Below are positions 44,901 to 56,900 of a stretch of 64,000 bases of DNA, in pieces. The number at the start of each line of letters is the position of its first letter. The first letter of the stretch is position 1. A program made the translations under genes and the position numbers. The DNA comes from Brachypodius melanocephalos (Eukaryota; Chordata; Aves; Passeriformes; Pycnonotidae), in NCBI GenBank assembly GCA_013398615.1, contig VZSR01000393.1:965857-1029856 (forward strand). Reading direction: 5' to 3'. The notes beneath the pieces were generated by a model. It saw only the letters and a program-made list of their open reading frames with translations, did not search any database and was not told the DNA's origin.

Positions 44901-47900
44901 GAATATGAGCTCCCTCTGTGAAAGGCCCTTTGGGAGTGGATAAGGGGGAAGTGAAAGATGAGACATAAATGTCTGCTAATGCTTGAGGGCCACCAGGATG
45001 ATGCCCCAGGAGGACACAGCTCCTCTCAGGACTCGAGTTTGCGATGTATACATGTTTAAAAGTGCTTTTCTGCACTGCAGCAACAGATTCAGTTTACATC
45101 CAGTAGTTCCTCTGTAACCTCTCATGAAGGAAGAATGTTTGCAACGCTGCCTGCAAATGAGGTGCTTGGTCCTGCCTTGTCATTCCAGTCTGCCTCTAAA
45201 ATTAGAGGCTGGATCATTTAGTGAAATTAAAGTTGTAAGAGAAGCAGCTGAGTTCTGGGGAGCCTCGTGGGACGTGCTCTTAGCAGAGAGCCTGCCCTGC
45301 AGAGAGGAGGTCACACGTTCATGTTTTACATCTGTGAATGCTGCATCTCACAGCTCACACTCTTATGGGATCTTAAACAACAACTAGATATTAAATAGGC
45401 ATTAAAATATTAATTACTAACAGATACAGTATTGAATTTATGAGTGCTACATGTGTGCAATGCTTGCTGTGAAAGCCTTGGGTAGAAATCTCTGCCCCTC
45501 ATGTCAGATGATTAAAAAATGCTTCAGATGCTCTTTATGCTTCAGAGTCTCTCTAATTACATTTCATAGAAGGGCTGTTGTTTGTGCTCATTTAATAAAG
45601 CTGCAGTTTGTGGTTATGCAGGATAATAAATCTCTTCTTTTTTCGCAGAGCTGATAAAATACCTTCAAACTTGTACTCCACATACATGCAAGCCTGTCAT
45701 GCTATGAAAGAGAAGGTGCTGCAAGGTAAAAAAACACCACATTTGCTCATGGATCAATATCAAATGTTAATTTTTTTCCATTGCTGCCCTCCTGAATTGA
45801 AAATTTTCAAACATTTATGGCTGAATAGGTATTTAATCCATATAAATAAGTGTTATGTCCTTTATGTTGTATTGAGGTGTTAAATTCTTACTCCTGCAAT
45901 GGCTTTTTCTGCCAGCCCTGCTTGGGTGGGATTTTTGCAGTCCCTGGGAGCTCTGTGCTGTGCTGAGGCTGCAGATGATGCCTGAGCCTGAGCTGGCTGA
46001 ATTCCACCTCCAAGACCTTTCCATGAATCAGCGTTTGCAGCCTGAGCTGCTCGGGGCTGGGAGCCTGCTGTGCTGATCCCTTGTGCAATGACACTCCTGC
46101 TGTCTGAACTCCTGGCATCCTCTTTTAAGAGGGGATTAGGGAGATCTGGGGGGGCAGGAGGGGCTGGGAAAGGGTTTGCAGCTCCTGGTTTATAGTGTTT
46201 GGATGGGAGGTGATTTCAGGTCCCATCACTGCGGCTTTACCGGGGCAGGATTATGGATATTTAATGAGGGTATTTAATGAGCTCTGCGGTCTCTGTCAGC
46301 AAGTGGGTGTTCCAAACACACCTTCCAGTGGTTTGCACACGATAAAAAACTCGGGCTGGGGAGCAGAGATGGTTCCCAGAGCGTGGTGGGGATAAGTTAC
46401 AGATTCAGGGAGATAAATCTGTGGCCAAGCCCTGCTCGGGGCGTTCGGAGATTTCTGGAGATGCTGTGGCTGGAGAGGCGTGGCAGAGGCGTCCCCGGGC
46501 ACCGCAGATGTGCAGCAGGCTGGGCTGGCCGCGGGGTTAGCCTGGAAACAGCGGGCTGGGATCCCCCGGGGGCCGGGCTGGGATCCCCCGGGGGCCGGGC
46601 TGGATCCCTGCGGGCCGGGCTGGGATCCCCCGGGGGCCGGGCTGGATCCCTGCGGGCCGGGCTGGGATCCGCAGCATCCCGGCAGCTCCGCGAGGCTCCC
46701 CGCGCTGCCACTGACCTCTAGTGGCACTGCCCGGGCCGTGTGTCACCCTCCTGAGTAGCCTCAGCCGTGTCCCCTCCTGTCCCCTGTGCTCTCATCCTGC
46801 TCTCTGCTCTCTGCCCCATCCCTGGGCTCGGCACACACCCGGGATTTGGGGCAGGATTGAGCACCCGGCAGCCCCAAACCCCGTCTGTCAGTGCTCACTC
46901 TTGCACACTCGGGTGACTCAGTGAGCTCCCAACACCTTATTTTACAGTGTGCTTACAACCAGTATCAATTTCAGCCTTTGTTGTTTGCTGTTCTTGCTCC
47001 TGGGTGATTTATTCCTGAATACAAGAAGCTCTTCCTGTCTAAGGAACTCTGGGGGGTTTTGGGGCTGTGGCAGTCGCTGGTGGCATCTCTTTCTAGTGGT
47101 AAAAGGAATTTCCTTTTATTCCTTCTCTTAAACAAAAAGCCAGAGTGACATGGGACATCTGGAGAAGCTGAGGATGTATCCATGCTCTAATGTCTGTCTC
47201 TGCACTCTGAGCCTGACTCCAGTCTTGAGGACAACAAATGTTTCTATGAGGGGCAGAGCTAAAGGAAGTGGGAACAAAACTCTGAAAACAGAACTTTTTT
47301 TGCCTCTCATCTTTAAAAACTGAATTCTTTTCTGCAACTAGGCATAAACCCATAAATTATTAATTAAATAACACATTCTGAGTGTAAAAACAAAGCTCTG
47401 TGTATGGCAGACTGACAGTTTGGGGTTTTGTTAGAGCTTCAGGAAAAGTAAATTCTGCTTTTACAGAAAGTGCGGGCAGAGGTTGCTGAATGCATTTCCT
47501 CTCTTCCTTGTCTAGATGACTCCAAAGCAGAGCCCAGCCATTCCAAAGAGCCTTTGGAGCAGCTGAAGGCTGAACTAGCTGAGCTCAGGACTCTGGTTGT
47601 GGACCAGGCTCAGTGGGAAGGTATGAGGGAGCTGCTTCTCCTTCACTGTCCCAAAAGCTGCCTGAATAAAGTGTGCCTGGTGCTGGCCAAAGGCACAGCA
47701 GGAGTCACTGCCACTGGTACCTGGAGCTGGTAATCCTTCAGAGCTGATAATCCTTGCAGCTATGAATATGTACATTTTAATGTCTGATCTCTTCCCATGC
47801 TTGATTTGGGGCTTATCTTTGTGATGATCACACCAATCTCTGCTGCCCCATCCTGGGGCTCACCTGGTGACTTTCCCCTTTTCCTCTCTGGTGTGAAAAC

Positions 47901-50900
47901 TGTTCCTGAGGAGTGTTGGCAATAATACCGGGGGAAAAAAATAATGCTGCTGATGCTGATCCACTGTGTCACAACCAACATTTTTTGCTTATCAGAGCTT
48001 TTACTAACATACTTTTGACTCTGATTGATTAGTTGATATCTCGCTTGTTCTTGCTGCTGTGGGGGGTTGTAAATGTTTCACGCCTGCTGTCCTGGTGCCC
48101 CTGTCCTCCTGTCCCCTCCCCGCAGATGTGGCAGCTCAGGCTGCCGTGGTTTCGGACAGACTCCGCGGTGTCCTGGGTGACAGCAGTGAGGAGAATGAAG
48201 CTGCTCCTTCGGATTCCCCAATCCAAGTGGCCGTCCCTGCCCCCAGGCTGGCACCGTGCCACCAGACCGTGAGTTACCATCTGCCTTGGGCTGAGGAACA
48301 GCGGGGCTGGGCAGGGAAAAATGCATCTGGATAGAAGGCGTGAAAGGCTGCTTTGTCTGCCCAAAGCAGGAAATACACTTCTCCTTTTGTCTGCCTTACC
48401 CTGCCCTGCACAGACTATCCCTGTGCTTTAACCACCTGGAAGTTGCTGGATGACAGGATCTGGAGATATTTTCTACCAGAGCAGTCCTGTGATGAGCAAG
48501 GCTTTCCTCAACAGCCTTGTCTAGGTGTTTGTTGTGTGCTGGGGTCGTTCCTGGGCTATTACGGGCTTAATTTTCCATCCTTAGTGACAGTGGATCTGTA
48601 CAACTTGTAGTGAATCTCATTGACCAATTTGTTTCCTCGTTTTAATGTCAGGAAATGTAACATACACAAAGCAGAAAACTAGGTTTAGGTATCCAACCTG
48701 ACAAGCAGGAGTTAACAGTGTGGTTTTTATTCCAGATTTATTCCTGGTGCTTTTTGTTTCAGGTTGTTGATCTTCTGCTGACATCATTCTGCCAAACCCT
48801 ACTAGCTGCTTCCTCTTTTAACCCTCCTGACAGGTAAGACGGGAGTCAAAGATCAGGAGAACCAAAACTGGGTGATAACCAGAATCCCAGCACCTGTGCA
48901 GGGCTGAGGAGAGATTTTGTGTGTTCATACCCCCCGTGCCAGGCTGGCAGCTGCAGGTGAAGTGTCTACACTCCAAGGACGAATGTACATGAGGAAATAA
49001 AACGTGTTTCTCCTCTGTTGTTGCAGATCCCTTCAGCAGTGGCCTTTGGCTGTGCTTTGTGCTCTGTGACAGGGATTAAACATCCCCCACAAACACTGCC
49101 CGGGTGTCTCAGCCCAGCGTGGGGGTGGCAGTGAAACCAATCCCTTTTATCCTGGAATTCCTTCCCCCTGGCAAGGACTGGGGTGGGTTTTGGCCTGGCT
49201 GAGGAGGAGAGGCAGCACTGCCCAGCCCCTGGAGCACTGCTGGGACTCAGCTCCTCCTGGATGCAGCAGAGCCTGTAAACATTATGGGCAACGTGTCAAT
49301 GGAAAATCACTTTGTTGGGCAACAAGGCCGCCGTGCTGAGGAGCTGGCTGGGATCCCGGCTGTCCTGGTGCTCTCCTTAGCAGCCAGGGCATCCTTCCCT
49401 CTCTTGCACTGCTCTGCCCTGGAGCAGATGAATCACTGCTAAAATCCTGACTGAGAAGTCACTGTGACAAACAGGAGTCCCAGGAAATGGTGTCTATAAA
49501 CACAACTCCCACCTGATCTCCTCTGGGGATGGGTTTTGCTGTGATCTGAGTGGGAAAATCCCTCCCTGCCCCTGCTTTACAGCAGGGACTTGTCATAGCA
49601 TTTCCTTCTTGCTTTGTTTTTTCATCCCATTTATTGCTCAGCCTCTGTTTACCCTGTGCCCCAGGCAGCTCCCCTTGTCCTTATTGTCACCTCAGAGGTC
49701 ACTTTGGCCTTCTGAGATGACAAACAAGTATTTGAGATGCCATCCATTGTGTGAGGCAGGGCACTGGTGGGGCTGTAGGTGTTCTCTGTAGGGTGTCTGT
49801 AGGGGTCTTCTGCTCAGGTATCCCAAAAGTGCCCCTTCCTTTGAGCCTGTGGATGGAATGATAATTGTGCTGTGTTTACAGACAAGCATGGATCAGCTCC
49901 AGGGCGTTTAAACATCTTTAATTACCTATTCCTGCGTTGGAGATAAATTTAATGAGCCTGTGGTTTCACCTTCTGCAGGCAGGGCCCGTGCCTCTCCTTG
50001 GTGGTGAAGATGATGTGTGGACACAGGAATCTCCTGCCTGCTCTCCTGGGCAGGCTCTGCCAGCTTATTTATCATCAGGTCAGTTTTCCAGCTGGAATCC
50101 TGTGGTGCTAAAGGCCATCCTACTCCATTTCCTGAGCTGGGGGGCATGGGTCTGTCTGGGCTGCACTGTGGAGAGACTTCACTGCCCTCCAGGCTTCCAA
50201 AAAATACCCTGTTTTGGTCAAAGGCTATGAAGTTGCCCTCAGGAATGTGAGGAGGATTTTTTCCCTACAGAAATACTACTTGTGGAAGGTTAATGCATTC
50301 TGAGACATTTTAACAGAAGCTAAAATAGGCGAGTTTAGGAAAGAGACAAAAGAAAAATGGTAGAATGCTTCATTCCTAAGCTTCCATGTTGAATAATTCA
50401 GTTGTAAAAATTTAAAAATAAAACGAAGGTGCTCCTATCTGGGCTGCAGCAGTGCATGGTTTTGTTATTAAATAATTCCTTGGTTTATTTCCTTTACCCT
50501 GTGATATTGCAAGGGTGAAAATCAGAGGCTGATAGACTAAATTAGCTGTCAGAGAAGCTAAGAAGCCTTGAGAATCCCGAAATTTGAATTTACAGTGAGT
50601 TATTGCAAGTTGCTGCATTTCAGAAACCTCCAGTTCTGCTGTGGGTTGTCTCTCATCTGCTCAATTGTTGCTGCATTGCTGGTGAGCAGAAACACAGTGT
50701 TCTGCTCCTTCACTAAGTCTTTTTCCCTCAGAAAGGTGTTTTGCTGCAAACGATTACAATAATACAAGTGAAGTATTACAGTATCAAACCCAACGTATTT
50801 AAATGTTGCAATGATATAAAATGAAGACTATTACAAATGAAATGTTACAAAGTTTTCCAAACCATCTTTCCTGCTCTTCACTGATTTTGTCTTTCAGGGT

Positions 50901-53900
50901 CCTTCCCTCGGTTCTGCTCATATTTTAGGACTGGCAGCTTTTGTGATCCACTTGAGTGAATGGAGAGCTTTAATTCCTGGAGTGGAAGCCAATTTTGAGG
51001 GTTCTCAGCCTGTTCCTGGAAAGGCCCTTTCTGTTTCAGAGTACTGGATCTCCTTGCTCATCTGCAGGACAGAAGAGTCCTTTGCCTTCTGCTTGAGGTG
51101 AGATGGGGCATCCACCCCATCCTGCTCCCGCAGGTTTTTGGGATGCTGGGAAGGCTCCTGTGAGGATTTCCAGAGTTCATGGAGGTGGCTGAACCAGCCA
51201 GACTATGGAGTTCTTTCCTTTTCTCTCTCAGGTTTTGCACTGCAGCAGCAGCTTATCTGATGTGCAAGTTTTCATCCTGTTCTCGTGAAGATTTTTGTGC
51301 TTTGATTCCTCCTGGCCTGATCAAAAAGGTAAAAGGGAAAAGGTTTTGCTGTTATCTGTGGAAAGGTTCAGTCTCAGCCCAATTTCCTGCTGCAGGTCCC
51401 TGTGCAAATACCACTGAACACCAAGAAAACAGTGCAGAAATACACCTGTGTGCCCTCCCCTCTTGGTGCCTCTGTTTGTTGGGCAGTTCCCCACGAGCAG
51501 AGGTGGCTCTGGTCCTACTTCTGTGACAGGATGTGGATTTTTATTCCAGCTGCAATTCCTCGTGCCACGGCTGAGCTTGGAAGCTCGGGGAGCCCTGTGT
51601 GAGGAGGCCAAACCTGCCCTGAGCTGGAGTTCCCTGTCCTGCCCCTCTCTGAACTACAGGAGAGCCAGCCTGTGCTTATGGAGGCAAGCAGGCTTCCAAG
51701 AGCTCTTGAAGGAAGAAGCATTCCAGGTACAAATCTTTTCCATCACCCAAATTCACCCTCTAATTCTCGCTTTTTTAGATCTGCCCTTTGCAATTTCCTT
51801 ATTGGTGATCAAAAGCTTCTTGCAGGAACTCGATGCCTGAAAGTAAGAACTAAACACCTGAAAAGTTGTCTGACAGCTGAGTGGTGTGGGCTGGGATGTG
51901 TGCTCTGTGTTATTTGATGGGGATGATAAGGTAGAAAGAGAAAACCGGAGCTAAAACTTTTGTGTCCTACTTCTTGGAAAAGCAGGAAGCTTGGCAAGCT
52001 GTAGAAGCTCAGGAACTGCAGAGCAAAGGCCTGTCCATCACCCTGGCTCCCTGCTGTGCTCTCTGTGAAGTGATGGGGAGGCAAATAACTGGAAATCCTT
52101 GCTTTTCTGGTGCTTTGTCTAAATGCCAATGTTCCCCTGAGCCACCTGTGCACCTTGGGTTGCCTGGCTCAAACCATCTCAGCTATTCCCTTTGTACCAC
52201 CCTTGCAAAGTCTCTGATTTGACAGACTCTCTTTTTTTTTTTTTCAACCTATTTCCTCTCAAACCAGTTTGTCTTTGTGCAAAGAGGAGTTTGTGGTGTT
52301 CCTAGAATGACTCCTTGTGCTTGGCTCAGTGTCCAGGGCTGGAACTCCCCTGTGTTATAACCTGTCTTTGATGCTCACACAGCCTGTCTGACTGAGGTGC
52401 TTGGCTCATTTTACCTTTATTTCTAATAACACACGTTCATCCTGGTATCTGGGCTTGGAGGTGATGAGTGTGCTTGGAAATGTCAGAGGGGTGGGTGTGT
52501 GTGAGACAGGCCTTATGGGATTTCCATGAATTTCTGAAAGCCAGAAGGGTTTTAGCTTGATTGATTTTTTTTTTTTTTTAAATAAGGGAAACAGCACAGG
52601 AACTTCCTTGGGTTGATGTCTCTTGTTTTGTGTCCCTTTATCCACGTGTGATTGTGTCTGGAGATGAAGTGAAAGTGGGGTTTATGCTGGAACAGCAGGT
52701 GGCTGTTCTGCAGAAGTTATTTCCCTTGCTGTTCTTCCCTGCTCCTAAATCCTGGCTTTCCTCAGCTATCTTTCAGAGAATGGCTGCTGATGGAGCTGGA
52801 AGTGTGCCCTGAAAAGGACATTCTCTCTGCTTCAGAGAGGTAAGGGCCAAGGGGCTCTCTTGGAAAGGGAATAGTCCAAGTCTCCCATCAAAATTAGGGG
52901 AAAGCGCTGAAAAGCAAGAAGTAAATAAAGAGTTGCTGCAGGATACAAATGCCTGTTGCCTGCTGTGGTTTGTCCTGAGTTCAAGCACTGCTGGAATGAC
53001 AACCCAAACCCAACCCAAACCATCTCATGGTTCTCTGAGGCTCACCCTGCATGTGCAGCCCTTCCAATTCCCTTGTCACAAACCCTCCCTGTTTCTGGAA
53101 TCCAGAGCTGGGTGGGGTCTGCTGGAGGACTCTTCATCTCTGTTCTTACATGGTGCTTTTATCTGAGCACGCATCACTCATCACTCTTGATGTGTCAGCT
53201 TCCCTTTACATCGAGGGCAGGGCACCATTCCAGCAGATTTCCCATCCCCTCCTTTTCCACACTGCAGACAGGATTTCCATTTCTGGGCCATCTATCAGAG
53301 GTACCTTCCTGCACCTTCTGCTGCTGGGGGCTGCGATGGAGACCTGGAGAAGGCGTGTGGGGTCATCATCAATGCCATCCTGGATTCCTCACAGAGGTAT
53401 TCAGTGCCATGACTCCCCTTTCTGCTGATGGCCCCGAGGCTGTGCGCTGGCATCTTGTCCCTTTGTGGGGCTGGGGAAGCCACTCCCTGCTGGTGAGGCT
53501 GGAAGGGGGAGCTGGGAGGTGGCCCTGTGTGACTCACCAGTCTGTGCATAAGCATCCTGCTTTGGGTGGCAGAGGTCTGGGGCTGCAGCCACAGAGAGGC
53601 CCTCGTCTGGCTGGCCTTTTTAAGTTGACTTTGAACTCAGGTTTGTGTGGCCAGACAAGCACCAATGCTCCGGGGGAGTGGCTGGAGCTGGAAAATGAGG
53701 AGGGTGGTTGGAGGAGAGCTGCTGTCTCAGCTACAGCTTATTTAAAGCACAGTGTTTGAGCTCTGTGTTCATCTGGAGCATCTGACTGTATTTGAACTGT
53801 GTTTTCCCCTGGGCTAGCAGGGTGAGTTACCTCTTGTGTCCCCTAATTTCAGGCTGGACCTGGGTGGCTGTGCCCAGTCGAAGATGTCGGTCAGCCCCGA

Positions 53901-56900
53901 GATTCTCTGCAGGCTGCAGGTGATTCCAGACTCTGAGGTGGACGTTTAGTCCTTGAACTTGGCCAAAGTATTCCCTCATTCCTCGCTGTTGTTGAGGCTC
54001 CATTCGGCTCCCAGGTGTGAGCTGAAGTGTGGGGATTGAGAGAGTTTTTTTCTTGTTGATCTCTGGTTGCTTCAGAGAAACAAAGAGGGTTTGAGAGCAG
54101 GCTGGTGTGTGGCCCTCACTGGTTTCCCAACCACCCTGTTCAGGAGCTGGTGCTGGAGCTGAGGTGCAGGCCAAAGCTGCTTCCTGGCTGCTCAGCTGCC
54201 CAGAGACATTTCCTGCTTGAGATTCTCCAGGGAAGACTGACAGGCAGCCAGCACGGATCTGCTCTGGGAGAGCAGCTGTGGAGGCAGCAGGAGCTGCTGC
54301 TGCACAGAAGGTGAGTGCAGGCCTGAGCAGCTGGGAGTGCCTCCAGCAGCACTGCAGGGCTGGTGTATGCAGTGTCCTCCCCTGTGATTCCACAGCAAGT
54401 AACAGTGACACTGCATGTCATGGGGACAGCTGTGCAAGAGGTGCTTATTCCCCGTCAGCCCCTGGAATTAGCTGTGTTTCCATGGGCCATCTTCCAGTCA
54501 CCCCTGCCAGGCTGGATGGCACGTACCTTCGTGGGGAGGCTGATTCTCTCCCTGACAGTAACCTCCATTTTCATTCTTCCCTGCCTAAGGATTCTGGTCG
54601 GGCTCCCTGCGTCCACCCTGATCACCACGTGTTGGAAAGGGAACAAAACAGTCTTGGACTGTGACAGCTTCTTTTGTTTTGTGAACTCTGAGCTGGTAGG
54701 TGTTGTGAGCCGGAGGGTGATTGCTCATTGGTAAATGCTCTAGATAAAGACCTTAAATTTGAATTTAGGGAAGGAGGTCACATCCAGGCTACCCAGAAAA
54801 AGTGTGGCTGCCTCATCCCTGGAATCGTTCAAGGCCAGGTTGGAGCAACCTGGTCTATGGAAGGTGTTCCTGCCCGTGGCCCTTTCCAACCCAAATCATT
54901 CCGAGATTCTGTGACTTTTGGGTTCATTAATTTGGCATTGTGGTGGCATTTTACACTATTGAGAGGAAATCCTTGGGAGTCACTTTGTTTGATCAAGTGG
55001 GTTACAGACAAACCTCCAGCATTTCTGTGGGGGCCTGGAAGGGGCTGATCATGAGCCCTTCCCCAATCCCTCTGTCATGTAAGGGCCTTGAACTGTTTTG
55101 CTGTATCGTGGGATCTTCCTCATCCTCCTTAGAAACATCCAGAGACATCCCTGCAGCTTTCTGGGAGGTCATTTTCCTTGCAGCTCCCTCAGGACACTGC
55201 TTTGTGCTCTGAGGAGAGCTGATTTCTATTTATTCATCCCGCCTGGCCTTTCCAGGCCCTTCTGTGCTGTCATATTGGGCACAGCCAGAAACCTCTGTTC
55301 ACCCCAAGGCTGTTAATCCATCTGCTGCTGCCAGCCTGGGCTCGTGGGTGCAGGGGCTGTGCAGCTCAGCTCCGTGGGAGTGCTTTGCACAGAAACCACT
55401 CTGCTGCCATCTGAGCTGATGCTCAGCATTCACAGGGTGCTTCTGTGCTGTCTGAGCCCCACTGTGCCAGACACCCAAAGTGCTCTCAGGAAATCGTATT
55501 CCAAAGGGCAGGAATGGTGATTTTGTTTCCCTCTCCATATCTTCCTGCAGAAGAACGTCTGTTCCAGAGGGTACTCGCTCTCCTATGACATCACAGCTCA
55601 CTTCTTCAGGGTAATGCTGCTTTTGTCCCTCTGCCTCACCGTCCCTGCTCAGAGCTTTCCTCCTGACACACGAGGTGTCCCCTTTGTACCCTCCTTTTGA
55701 GAACTCTTGGTGTAATTTCGAGAAGAGCAATGACAAGGAGAATGATGGGGGAGCAGCAGGAGGAAGTAGTGGTGGAGGTGAATTTTAATACAATGCAGCA
55801 GAGCTGGTAGGGGAAGGAGCTGCTGCTGCATGTTTCTTTAGCTGAGCCGTGCTGACCCCTACAGTTATCTCTGGTTAGTTTACACAGGCCCAGCGAGGGA
55901 CTTGGAGCAGCAGAGATGGATGTGTGGAGCCATCCTGTCATTTGTGCTCTTCCAGGGCCTGCTGAATGCCAGCCTGGAGTGTGAGGATGCAGCAGAAGGG
56001 GTCAACGAGGCTCTGACCACGTGTCAAACCAAGTGTCCCGTGGTGCTCCTCTCTGCAGCGGTGACTGTTCTCATTTTGGTTCTCTGATTCTGGGAGAAAT
56101 CCAGCACCAGCTCAGAGAGCTTGTGTTAGACACTGTCCAAGTGTGTGACATTGAACAGAAACTCTGAAAGCTTTGGGAGATTTGCAGGGTGTTTTTGAGC
56201 CCTCACTGATCCCAGCTCTGGGCTCCTGGGGGTGTTTCCACAGGGGCTGTGTCAGAGTGGGGAGCTGGGGGGCTTGTCCTGGTCTCTGATGCACTGTGTG
56301 GGGTGGTTCTTACATCACAAGCAACCAAAATGCCCCAAAATTCCAGGTTTTATTGTCTCTCCTGTGTGTAACTCCTTGTGTGCAGTTTTACACAGGGATA
56401 CACGTTTTGGTGCACGTGTTGAGCGTGGCCATTACCTTTGTGGAACACTTCTTTCATTCTGACTGCTCCTGCCAAAGGAATCCCAGGGCACCATGATGTG
56501 AGCACGGTCACAACTGACCCTCTGCATTTCCAGGACCTGAAATTTCCCCCATTTCTGATGTGTGCCTGTACAGCTTGGGCTTTTTTCACTAAGGAGAGGG
56601 TGAAAAACCCCTTTCTCTACCTGGCTGTATCTGACTGCAAACAACCATTGAACACCCCACTATTAATGCTGCTGGTTTCCATCTTTGTCCCCAGCTTTGG
56701 TGGCCAAGGCTGGAGCCAGTGCTTTGCTCTCAGTGGAAGAGACTCTTTGGGGCTCCACTTGCAGAAGAACTGGACAGACTGAGGGGCTGGCATGGCTCAG
56801 GTACCAGGTGTGTGTGAGGGATGGAGCAGGGAGGATGGGATGCTCACGTGGGCTGAGGCTTGCAGGACAGCTCTAGACAGACTCCTCTGCAGGGCTTAAA

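Larger units (their letters stand above)
29998..47620 (+). other. FANCA: FANCA exon map, exons 1–22
   Basis: Coding exons: 1 29998–30037; 2 30327–30433; 3 31311–31383; 4 31540–31682; 5 31985–32080; 6 33700–33773; 7 34741–34856 (GC donor); 8 35472–35554; 9 35991–36024; 10 38314–38380; 11 39075–39187; 12 39800–39876; 13 40328–40469; 14 40976–41109; 15 42373–42483; 16 42891–42986; 17 43078–43137; 18 43895–43983; 19 44401–44461; 20 44554–44603; 21 45649–45725; 22 47516–47620. Lengths of exons 5, 6, 8 and 9–20 are the same as I recall for human FANCA. Exons 7 and 21 are each one codon longer and exon 22 three codons shorter, so the phase is kept throughout. Confidence 0.93.

Noticed and set aside
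52229..52579. T-runs in FANCA intron 28 as possible Pol III terminators of an RNA gene
   Set aside because: No A/B box or folded small-RNA structure could be seen upstream; they are ordinary simple repeats.
56695..56800. Donor at 56801 for FANCA exon 36
   Set aside because: It leaves phase 1, which does not join the next exon. The GT at 56808 gives the correct phase and a 113-base exon.
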